Assembly (NCBI GenBank): GCA_004282995.1
Contig: SHLU01000103.1
Location: 1 to 8,359, forward strand
Direction: 5' to 3'
From: Sphingomonadaceae bacterium
Lineage (GTDB): Bacteria; Pseudomonadota; Alphaproteobacteria; Sphingomonadales; Sphingomonadaceae
DNA: 8,359 nt
In this document: positions 1-6,028 of the stretch, piece by piece
Position numbering within the stretch: position 1 is the first letter of the stretch
How the letters are laid out: the number at the start of each line of letters is the position of its first letter
Translations under genes and position numbers: made by a program
Notes under the pieces: model-generated
Databases searched by the model: none
What the model saw: the letters and a program-made list of their open reading frames with translations, nothing else
What the model was told of the DNA's origin: nothing

Positions 1-1
1 T

Positions 2-2356
2 CCCCCGCCGCCTCCGCCCCCGGTGGCCGAGAAGCACAAGAAAGCTGCGCCCAAGAAGGCCAGCTCTTCCGACGAGACCCCGCAGGAGCGGGTCGCGCGG
101 TTGCAGCGTGAAGCCGAGGAGGATCGGCTTCGCCTGGCTCAGGAAGCGCGCAAGCGTGACGACAAGAAAGCCAAGGAAAGCGCAGCAGAGAAGAAGCAGC
201 GCGCCGAGGACAACCGCAAGGCCGATGAAGAGGCCGAGAAACAGGCAGCAGAAGAAGCAGAAGCTGCCGCGAAAGCGGCTGCCGATGCCGAAGCTGCTGC
301 AGCTGACGCTTCGGCTGATGCCGCGCCTGCGGTAGCGGATGATAGCAAGCCTGCCCCCGCGGCACGCAAGTTCACGCCGATTGCCCGGCCCGAGCCCAAG
401 AAGGCGGAGAAGAAGAAGAAGGAAGAAAAGCGTGCGGCGCCCAGCGTCAAGGACAAGCGCCGCTCGGGCAAGCTGACCGTTTCGCGTGCTCTCAACGAGG
501 ACGAGGGCCGGCGCGCCCGTTCGCTCGCCGCGCTCAAACGTGCCCGTGAGAAGGAGCGCCGCCTGCAAGGTGGCCCGTCCAAGCCGCGCGAAAAGCAGAT
601 CCGCGACGTGGTGGTTCCGGAAGCCATCACCATCCAGGAACTGGCCAACCGCATGGCGGAAAAGGGCGCAGACCTGGTCAAGGCGTTGTTCAATATGGAT
701 ATGATGGTCACCGTCAATCAGACCATCGACCAGGATACGGCAGAGCTGCTGGTCGAAGAGTTCGGACACAACATCAAGCGCGTCTCCGAAAGTGATGTCG
801 ACATCAACAGCACAGCTGACGAGGATCCGGAGGAAACTCTGCAGCCGCGTCCGCCGGTCGTCACTATCATGGGCCATGTCGATCACGGTAAGACCTCGCT
901 GCTCGACGCTTTGCGCGGGACCAATGTGACCAAGGGCGAAGCCGGAGGGATTACCCAGCATATCGGCAGTTACCAGGTCGAGACCAAGAACGGGGGGAAG
1001 ATCACCTTCCTCGATACGCCGGGTCACGCCGCCTTTACCGAAATGCGGCAACGCGGCGCCAACGTGACCGATATCGTGGTTCTGGTGGTTGCCGCCGATG
1101 ACGGTGTGATGCCGCAGACGATCGAGGCTATCAAACACACCAAGGCTGCCGGTGTGCCGATGATTGTTGCCATCAACAAGGTCGACAAGGAAGGCGCGCA
1201 GCCGGACAACATCCGCAACCGTCTCCTCGAACACGAAGTCATCGTCGAGAAGATGTCCGGCGACGTGCAGGACGTGGAGATTTCAGCGCTTAAGAAGACG
1301 GGTCTCGACGAACTGCTTGAAAAGATTGAGCTTCAGGCAGAATTGCTCGAACTCAAGGCGCGTCCTGATCGCCCTGCCGAAGCGACAGTGATCGAGGCGC
1401 AACTCGACAAGGGCCGCGGACCGGTCGCGACCGTGATCATCACCCGCGGTACGCTCAAGCGTGGCGACATCTTCGTTGTCGGTACCGAGAGCGGCAAGGT
1501 GCGAGCCATCGTCAATGACCAGGGCAAGCAGATCAAGGAAGCGGGCCCGTCCATGCCGGTCGAGGTGCTGGGCTTGGGCGGCGTGCCCGGGGCTGGTGAA
1601 CAGCTGGCAGTGGTCGAGAACGAGCAGCGTGCCCGCGAAGTTGCTGAATATCGACAGGAAAAGGCGACTGCAAAGCGCACGGCGCTTGCTCCGACCAGCT
1701 TCGACACGATGTTCAACAACCTTCAGTCAAATGTCATCGAATGGCCGGTGCTGGTGAAGGCCGATGTGCAAGGCTCTGTCGAAGCGATCGTCAACGCGCT
1801 TCACACGGTATCGACCGAGGATATCAAGGTCCGCGTGCTGCACGCAGGTGTCGGTGCAATAACCGAAACCGACGTCAATTTGGCGGCGGCATCGAACGCG
1901 CCGATCATCGGCTTCAACGTGCGGCCCAATTCCAAGGCTCGCGAACTGGTCAAGCGCGATAACGTACGGATGATGTATTACGACGTGATCTATCATCTGA
2001 CCGAGGAAGTGGCCAAGGAGATGGCCGGCGAACTCGGACCGGAGCGGATCGAAACGGTCGTGGGCCGTGCCGCGGTCAAGGAAGTCTTCCGTTCAGGCAA
2101 GAAGGACAAGGCCGCCGGTCTGCTGGTCGAGGAAGGGGTTATCCGCAAGGGTCTGTTCGCCCGCCTCACCCGTGAAGACGTCATTGTCTCGGCCACTACC
2201 ATCGCTTCGCTGCGTCGTTTCAAGGACGATGTCGACGAAGTGCGTGCCGGTCTCGAATGCGGCGTGGTGCTGGCAGATACGAACGACATCCAGCCGGGCG
2301 ACCAGCTCGAAGTCTTCGAAGTCGAGGAGCGCGAGCGTACCCTGGTGATTGGCTAG
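2..2356 (+). CDS. infB: Translation initiation factor IF-2, 5'-truncated by window edge
   Basis: This GTPase places initiator fMet-tRNA on the 30S subunit and promotes 50S joining. The frame is open to the left edge, and the true start lies upstream. The GTG at position 23 is probably an internal Val codon, because a run of seven Pro codons precedes it in frame and there is no ribosome binding site. Counting from that GTG, residues 1-150 are a charged Ala/Glu/Lys linker. The IF2-associated segment (LTVSRALNEDEG) begins near residue 151 and the IF2_N domain near 200. The G domain has G1 GHVDHGKTS (from 284), G2 GGITQHIG, G3 DTPGH (from 331), G4 NKVD (from 385) and G5 SALKK (from 421). Beta-barrel domain II, the C1 domain (VLVKADVQGSVEAI) and the fMet-tRNA-binding C2 domain (SLRRFKDDVDEV) follow, ending at a TAG stop. 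The core is intact with no missing motif. The gene heads a + strand cluster leading to rbfA. Confidence 0.97.
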   Translation, partial: PPPPPPPVAEKHKKAAPKKASSSDETPQERVARLQREAEEDRLRLAQEARKRDDKKAKESAAEKKQRAEDNRKADEEAEKQAAEEAEAAAKAAADAEAAAADASADAAPAVADDSKPAPAARKFTPIARPEPKKAEKKKKEEKRAAPSVKDKRRSGKLTVSRALNEDEGRRARSLAALKRAREKERRLQGGPSKPREKQIRDVVVPEAITIQELANRMAEKGADLVKALFNMDMMVTVNQTIDQDTAELLVEEFGHNIKRVSESDVDINSTADEDPEETLQPRPPVVTIMGHVDHGKTSLLDALRGTNVTKGEAGGITQHIGSYQVETKNGGKITFLDTPGHAAFTEMRQRGANVTDIVVLVVAADDGVMPQTIEAIKHTKAAGVPMIVAINKVDKEGAQPDNIRNRLLEHEVIVEKMSGDVQDVEISALKKTGLDELLEKIELQAELLELKARPDRPAEATVIEAQLDKGRGPVATVIITRGTLKRGDIFVVGTESGKVRAIVNDQGKQIKEAGPSMPVEVLGLGGVPGAGEQLAVVENEQRAREVAEYRQEKATAKRTALAPTSFDTMFNNLQSNVIEWPVLVKADVQGSVEAIVNALHTVSTEDIKVRVLHAGVGAITETDVNLAAASNAPIIGFNVRPNSKARELVKRDNVRMMYYDVIYHLTEEVAKEMAGELGPERIETVVGRAAVKEVFRSGKKDKAAGLLVEEGVIRKGLFARLTREDVIVSATTIASLRRFKDDVDEVRAGLECGVVLADTNDIQPGDQLEVFEVEERERTLVIG

Positions 2357-2374
2357 GGCGCAGCCGGTTAGCGC

Positions 2375-2788
2375 ATGGCTAAGACGTACCAGACGCAGCG
2401 TTCGCCCTCGTCGAAGTTGATGGGCTCGCATTTCGTGTCGTTCGACGCGGAAGCGGGCGAGATCACCATGCACTACACCCCGCCGGCGGAGTTCGCTTCT
2501 CCGCGCGGAGCGGTGCAGGGTGGATTGATCGCGGGGTTCCTTGATGAAGTCATGGGCAGCGCGCTGCTGGCTGTGACCGACGATGCGTACCTGCCGCTTA
2601 ACCTCGATATGAAGCTGACATTCCTGCGCATGGTTCCGCTTGAAACAATTACAGCCAAGGGCCGGGTAGTGAAGCACGGACGCCGCGTCGCTTTCCTCGA
2701 AGGCGAGCTTTACGACCAGGCCGGCAATCAGCTCGCCCGTGCAACCTCGACAGCGCTGCCAACTCCTATGCCGGGAGCAAACGCATGA
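2375..2788 (+). CDS. PaaI-family hotdog-fold thioesterase (first of a tandem pair)
   Basis: This 137-residue protein has the usual single-hotdog length and probably hydrolyses an acyl-CoA or aryl-CoA thioester in the cytoplasm; the substrate cannot be read from sequence. The signature helix follows PRGAVQGG at residues 43-50 and continues LIAGFLDEVMG, with Asp57/Glu58 in the place of the family's catalytic acid. The residue before the GG pair is Gln, where characterised PaaI and 4HBT enzymes commonly have His. A C-terminal strand GRRVAFLEGELYD and the ending ARATSTALPTP match the family. It begins 18 nt after infB with no clear ribosome binding site, so it probably depends on infB transcription. 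It overlaps the next gene by ATGA. An ungapped hand alignment with that gene gives roughly 55% identity over about 120 residues, so the two arose by tandem duplication. No signal peptide or membrane segment is visible. Confidence 0.88.
   Translation: MAKTYQTQRSPSSKLMGSHFVSFDAEAGEITMHYTPPAEFASPRGAVQGGLIAGFLDEVMGSALLAVTDDAYLPLNLDMKLTFLRMVPLETITAKGRVVKHGRRVAFLEGELYDQAGNQLARATSTALPTPMPGANA
2773..2777 (+). promoter_or_regulatory. Ribosome binding site of the second thioesterase
   Basis: GGGAG lies inside the last codons of the first thioesterase, 7 nt ahead of the ATG at 2785. It supports that start and independent loading in addition to coupling through the ATGA overlap. Confidence 0.6.
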
Positions 2789-3204
2789 GCGAGATGAAGA
2801 CAAGGCACGCGCTAGGCGCAGCTCACGCCGATTTGATTGGCGCGGAGTTTGATCATTTTGATGCCGAGCGCGAGGAAATCACATTACGATTCAATGCGCC
2901 GGCAAGTTTCATTACGCCGCGCGGAAGTGTGCAGGGAGGACTGATCGCCGGATTCCTCGACGAGGTGATGGGCTGGGCGCATGTCTGGGCCACCGACCAT
3001 GTCGAGGCCCCGCTTAACCTGGAAATCAACATGACGCTGCTACGTCCGGTTCCGGCCGGGCCTTTGGTGGGCAAGGGCCGGGTCATTCGACGCGGCCGGC
3101 GAGTGATATTTCTCGAGGGCGAATTGTTCGGGGCCGACGGAACCATGCTCGCCCGCTCGACCAGCACTGCGATCCCGACACCGCGGCCGACAGGAGACAC
3201 ATGA
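2785..3204 (+). CDS. PaaI-family hotdog-fold thioesterase (second of a tandem pair)
   Basis: This 139-residue paralog of the preceding gene is predicted to be a cytoplasmic acyl-CoA thioesterase of unknown substrate. It has the same core, PRGSVQGGLIAGFLDEVMG (residues 45-63), with Asp59/Glu60 as the likely catalytic acid pair and Gln before the GG. It also shares the PLNL segment, GRRVIFLEGELF and the ending STSTAIPTP. The clearest difference is just after the catalytic helix, where this copy has aromatic and bulky residues (WAHVWATDH) and the first has SALLAVTDD. These residues may line the acyl pocket, so the two may differ in substrate. The start overlaps the previous stop (ATGA at 2785-2788) and is backed by GGGAG 7 nt upstream. 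Its TGA overlaps the rbfA start in turn, so thioesterase and RbfA synthesis are probably translationally linked. Hotdog proteins act as dimers or tetramers, so a mixed oligomer with the first copy is possible but unproven. Confidence 0.88.
   Translation: MSEMKTRHALGAAHADLIGAEFDHFDAEREEITLRFNAPASFITPRGSVQGGLIAGFLDEVMGWAHVWATDHVEAPLNLEINMTLLRPVPAGPLVGKGRVIRRGRRVIFLEGELFGADGTMLARSTSTAIPTPRPTGDT
3192..3196 (+). promoter_or_regulatory. Ribosome binding site of rbfA
   Basis: AGGAG lies 4 nt before the ATG at 3201 and 7 nt before a second in-frame ATG at 3204. The spacing favours the second ATG, although the first gives the ATGA overlap seen at the previous junction. Confidence 0.7.
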
Positions 3205-3611
3205 TGGCTCGCAAGGAATCTACCGCAGAACAGCAATCGGTTCGTGTCCTCAAGGTGGGCGAACGTGTGCGTCATATCCTGTCCGAACTGCTGGCCCGGC
3301 AGGAAGTGCATGATGACGTTGTCAGCGCCGCAAATATCGCGGTGACCGAGGTGCGGATGACCCCGGATCTACGAAATGCCAACGTCTACGTGAAGCCGCT
3401 GTTGGGACTTGGTGAGGACGAAATCGTTGCGGCGCTGCGCAAGAACACGGCGTTCCTCCAGAAAGAAGTCGCCAAGCGGCTAGGTCTGAAATTCGCGCCC
3501 AAACTTAAATTCCGCGCCGACGAAAGCTTCGATGAAGCTGGTCGGATCGAACAACTGCTGCGCGATCCGCGCGTCGCGCGCGACCTGAGCAAGGACGACG
3601 ATAGCGACTGA
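3201..3611 (+). CDS. rbfA: 30S ribosome-binding factor A
   Basis: RbfA binds the pre-30S subunit near the 5' end of 16S rRNA. It helps 16S maturation and cold adaptation, and it is classically encoded beside infB. The 136-residue product has the single KH-type fold. Visible family landmarks are the N-terminal helix RVGERVRHILSELL-like segment (residues 15-32), the strand AVTEVRMTPDLRNANVYV (residues 47-64), and the C-terminal motif LKFRADESFDEAGRIEQLL (residues 102-120). An acidic tail KDDDSD ends the protein. Two adjacent ATG codons (3201 and 3204) give alternative starts one residue apart; the ribosome binding site spacing favours 3204. It overlaps the upstream thioesterase by 1-4 nt. It is the last gene of the + strand cluster, and truB does not follow. 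Confidence 0.95.
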   Translation: MMARKESTAEQQSVRVLKVGERVRHILSELLARQEVHDDVVSAANIAVTEVRMTPDLRNANVYVKPLLGLGEDEIVAALRKNTAFLQKEVAKRLGLKFAPKLKFRADESFDEAGRIEQLLRDPRVARDLSKDDDSD

Positions 3612-3642
3612 CGGTCTGGTCCGTGCGCTTCCGTTTCGTGCA

Positions 3643-3675
3643 GGAGCGCGGCGAGGCCAAGGCCCGCCACGCTCC
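3643..3675. terminator. GC-rich hairpin between convergent rbfA and the AbgT gene
   Basis: GGAGCG (3643-3648) pairs with CGCTCC (3670-3675). After one mismatch GGCG pairs with CGCC, then a bulged A and GGC/GCC close a short CAAG loop. The hairpin lies in the 93-nt gap between two converging genes, where a bidirectional terminator is expected. Neither strand has a T-run after the stem, so it is not a textbook intrinsic terminator. It may stop polymerase weakly, protect the 3' ends of mRNA, or act with Rho. Confidence 0.45.
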
Positions 3676-3690
3676 GCCATCTCACCGTGT

Positions 3691-3704
3691 GATTGGCACC
3701 AATC
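3691..3704. repeat. Small palindrome abutting the AbgT-family stop codon
   Basis: GATTGGCACCAATC is a perfect 6-bp inverted repeat around CA. It ends on the base next to the - strand stop codon at 3705-3707. It may form a second weak hairpin at the 3' end of the transporter mRNA. No T-run follows, and chance is possible at this length. Confidence 0.3.
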
Positions 3705-5312
3705 CTAGTTGGCCGTCGCCGGCGCGGTCGGATCAATTGTCGTCGGAATTTCCATGAACACTTCCGCCGCCGGACCCAACGGCAGGTCGAGCACGACCCA
3801 GCCGATGGTCATGGCAAGGCCCACGGCAAGCAGCCCGATCGAATAGGGCAACATGGTCGCGGCCAAGCTGCCGAGGCCGAAGTCCTTGTCCCAGCGCTGG
3901 CAGAAAATCAGGATCAGCGGGAAATAGACCATGAGCGGCGTGATGATGTTGGTGGCGCTATCGCCCACGCGATAGGCGGCGGTGGCCATTTCCGGCGTGA
4001 TCCCGAGCAACATCAGCATTGGCACCAGAACTGGGGCCAACAGCGCCCATTTGGCGCTGGCCGAGCCGACAAAGATATTGAGCAGCGATGAAACCACGAT
4101 AATCGCAGCCAGTAGCGCCCAGGCCGGCAGGCCGGAGGATCCAAGGAAGTCTGCACCTTCCACAGCGAGGATCAGGCCGAGATTGGACCAGGCGAACATC
4201 GCCACGAAATGTGCGGCGGCAAAGGCGAGCACGAGGTAGTAGGCCATGTCCTCCATCGATCCGGACATCATCTTGACCAGGTCGCGGTGGTTCTTGATCG
4301 TTCCCGCTCCGCTGCCATAGGCCCAGGCGGCGAGCAGGAAGAGCAGGAAGAAGCCACCGACAAGGCTCTGGTAGAAGGGCGTAAGCTGCGCCTCGGGATT
4401 AGCCGTTTCGTCAATCAGCGGAGTGCCGGGGCCGAACAGGAAAACCAACCACAGCGCGATAACGCCCAGGATGGCAAGACCGGCGCGGCGCAGACCCTTG
4501 CGCTCGCCATCGCTAAGCGCGCGGTCGCCCTGTTCATCATCGGCGGCGCGCCCGGCGCGGGCTGGATCCCAGGTTCCCAGCCGCGGTTCGATCACCTTGT
4601 CGGTGACGTACCAGATCACCGGCAGGAAGATGAATGTCATCGCTGCAATAAAATACCAGTTGCCGGCGATATTGGCGGTGAAATCGCCAAACACGGTTTC
4701 GACCGCTGCCTCGGTAATACCGAAGAGCAGGGCATCGAGTTGGCCGGGCACGAGATTGGCCGAAAACCCGCCCGAGACACCCGCGAAGGAGGCTGCGATA
4801 CCGGCCACGGGATGCCGCCCCGCAGCGTGAAAGATGATGCCGGCAAGCGGAATCAGGACTACATATGCGGCATCGGCGGCGAGGTTACCGAGCATGCCCA
4901 CCAGCACGACGATGGGAGTAAGTATGCTGAGCGGCGCATTGCGTACGCCAGCGCGCATCGCGGTGCCGAACAGGCCTGCCCGCTCGGCAACGCCAGCACC
5001 CAGCATCACTACCAGCACGTAGCCGAGTGGATGGAAGTGGGTGAAGGTCTTGGGCATTTCGACCCACAGGCGCTGAATGTTCTCGGCACTCAGCAGACTG
5101 GTCGCCGTGATGATGCGCGCTGTGCCGGTGTCGGGATCAAGCTCGGTCGGGTGCGAGGCTGACCACCCCAGCAAGGAGGCAAGGATCGAGATCACGATCA
5201 GCACTGCGATCAGCCAGAAGAACAGGAAAACCGGGTCGGGCAATCTGTTGCCGCTACGCTCGATCCAGCCGAGCACGCCATTCTGCTTCGCCGCCGCGTT
5301 TCCGTCAGCCAT
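3705..5312 (-). CDS. AbgT-family transporter (p-aminobenzoyl-glutamate / sulfonamide type)
   Basis: This inner-membrane secondary transporter of about 535 residues has many hydrophobic segments. The family includes E. coli AbgT, which imports p-aminobenzoyl-glutamate, and MtrF/YdaH, which export folate-related compounds and sulfonamides. Family marks, counted from the chosen start, are GNLAADAAYVVLIPLAG (142-158), NLVPGQLDALL (186-196) and SASAKWALLAP (417-427), followed by YRVGDSATNIITPL (447-460). Asp193, Ser419, Trp422, Arg448 and Asp451 sit where MtrF has substrate-site residues, as I recall. The Trp-Arg-Asp spacing fits. I chose the ATG at 5312 because GAGGTGA lies 8 nt upstream. A GTG at 5324 would add MSGY, but the ribosome binding site overlaps it. 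No abgA/abgB amidohydrolase gene is adjacent, so import of folate breakdown products is not supported by context, and direction and substrate are open. It diverges from tdk and converges on rbfA. Confidence 0.93.
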   Translation of the reverse strand: MADGNAAAKQNGVLGWIERSGNRLPDPVFLFFWLIAVLIVISILASLLGWSASHPTELDPDTGTARIITATSLLSAENIQRLWVEMPKTFTHFHPLGYVLVVMLGAGVAERAGLFGTAMRAGVRNAPLSILTPIVVLVGMLGNLAADAAYVVLIPLAGIIFHAAGRHPVAGIAASFAGVSGGFSANLVPGQLDALLFGITEAAVETVFGDFTANIAGNWYFIAAMTFIFLPVIWYVTDKVIEPRLGTWDPARAGRAADDEQGDRALSDGERKGLRRAGLAILGVIALWLVFLFGPGTPLIDETANPEAQLTPFYQSLVGGFFLLFLLAAWAYGSGAGTIKNHRDLVKMMSGSMEDMAYYLVLAFAAAHFVAMFAWSNLGLILAVEGADFLGSSGLPAWALLAAIIVVSSLLNIFVGSASAKWALLAPVLVPMLMLLGITPEMATAAYRVGDSATNIITPLMVYFPLILIFCQRWDKDFGLGSLAATMLPYSIGLLAVGLAMTIGWVVLDLPLGPAAEVFMEIPTTIDPTAPATAN

Positions 5313-5425
5313 GTATCCACTCACCTCGTCAATTCACAATATATGTGGACTAGCATCGCGAATGCGCCCTGTCGCCTCGGTGAATGACTGGTATCCACCT
5401 GTAATCGTCGATAGCGTGAGCAGAG
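5313..5425. promoter_or_regulatory. Divergent intergenic region between the AbgT gene and tdk
   Basis: This 113-bp gap must carry promoters for both directions unless one gene is read from elsewhere. I found no strong -35/-10 pair on either strand. On the - strand TATATT (within 5338-5345) is a possible -10 for the transporter without a good -35. It lies inside the near-palindrome CACAATATATGTG (5335-5347), whose 4-bp arms flank an AT core and could be a regulator half-site pair. The octamer GTATCCAC occurs twice in direct orientation (5313-5320 and 5391-5398). Promoter assignments here are tentative. Confidence 0.4.
5321..5327 (-). promoter_or_regulatory. Ribosome binding site of the AbgT-family gene
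   Basis: On the - strand GAGGTGA ends 8 nt before the ATG at 5312. It overlaps the upstream in-frame GTG at 5324, which argues that the ATG is the real start. Confidence 0.65.
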
Positions 5426-6004
5426 ATGGCCAAGCTCTATTTTTACTATTCCAGCATGAATGCGGGCAAGAGCTCGACGCTGTTGCAGACCGCCTTCAAT
5501 TATGGCGAGCGGGGGATGAAGGTCTCGCTATGGACCGCCGCGCTGGATGATCGGCCCGGTTTCGGGGCGATCAGCAGCCGGATCGGTCTTGCCAGTGACG
5601 CCCATCGATTTGCCGACTCCACCGACATCTACGCCTTCGTGCTAGAGGAAAATACGGCTGAACGGGTCGATTGTGTGCTGATCGACGAAGCGCAGTTCCT
5701 GACCGAGGGACAGGTGTGGCAATGCGCAAGGCTGGCCGACGAAACCAACATACCGGTGCTGTGCTACGGCCTGCGGACCGATTTCCAGGGGCAGCTTTTC
5801 CCCGGATCTGCCGCCCTGCTGGGCATCGCCGATGCGCTCGTTGAATTGAAGGCCATCTGCCACTGCGGGCGCAAGGCGACGATGAATTTGCGGGTCGATG
5901 GTGCGGGCAATGCGGTCAAGCAGGGTGCGCAAACCGAAATTGGAGGCGATGACCGTTATAGCGCGCTTTGTCGCCGGCATTTCATGCAGGCGCTGGCGGA
6001 CTAG
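5426..6004 (+). CDS. tdk: Thymidine kinase, type II (TK1-like)
   Basis: The enzyme phosphorylates thymidine (and deoxyuridine) with ATP to dTMP in the pyrimidine salvage pathway in the cytoplasm. The 192-residue protein is close to the E. coli Tdk pattern as I recall it. The P-loop is SSMNAGKSS (9-17). The Walker B and catalytic region is CVLIDEAQF (83-91), with Glu88 as the expected base. The conserved block CYGLRTDFQG (113-122) is followed by the lasso LFPGS. A structural zinc site is formed by Cys145 and Cys147 (ICHCGRK) with Cys182 and His185 (LCRRH). All key residues are present. The tail after the zinc site is shorter than in E. coli. The ATG at 5426 is the only sensible start, since the P-loop begins within ten residues, and a weak GTGAG lies 5 nt upstream. 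The M50 gene follows after 24 nt and may be co-transcribed. Confidence 0.96.
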   Translation: MAKLYFYYSSMNAGKSSTLLQTAFNYGERGMKVSLWTAALDDRPGFGAISSRIGLASDAHRFADSTDIYAFVLEENTAERVDCVLIDEAQFLTEGQVWQCARLADETNIPVLCYGLRTDFQGQLFPGSAALLGIADALVELKAICHCGRKATMNLRVDGAGNAVKQGAQTEIGGDDRYSALCRRHFMQALAD

Positions 6005-6028
6005 CCGCAAGCTTCCTATCTTCTCTGC

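Noticed and set aside
23..25. GTG as the true infB start, or as an internal IF-2 isoform start
   Set aside because: The frame is open upstream to the window edge with proline codons, and the upstream bases are C-rich without a Shine-Dalgarno sequence. The visible protein would also lack the extreme N-terminal segment.
139..717. 192-residue Ala/Ser-rich - strand frame opposite the infB linker
   Set aside because: Its composition mirrors the Ala/Glu/Lys-rich sense codons, and no start signal or domain is seen.
2093..2803. 236-residue open frame on the - strand across the infB end and the first thioesterase
   Set aside because: It covers parts of two real genes and has no recognisable motif; the sense-strand genes explain the sequence.
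4209..5162. 317-residue open frame on the + strand antisense to the AbgT-family gene
   Set aside because: It lies wholly inside a well-recognised membrane protein gene. Its translation is rich in Gly, Arg, His and Gln with no domain, as expected of a GC-rich shadow frame.
5426..6004. Horizontal acquisition of tdk from Gammaproteobacteria
   Set aside because: The protein strongly resembles the E. coli enzyme, but this type is widespread in Proteobacteria. Base composition matches the neighbours, and no mobile element lies nearby.
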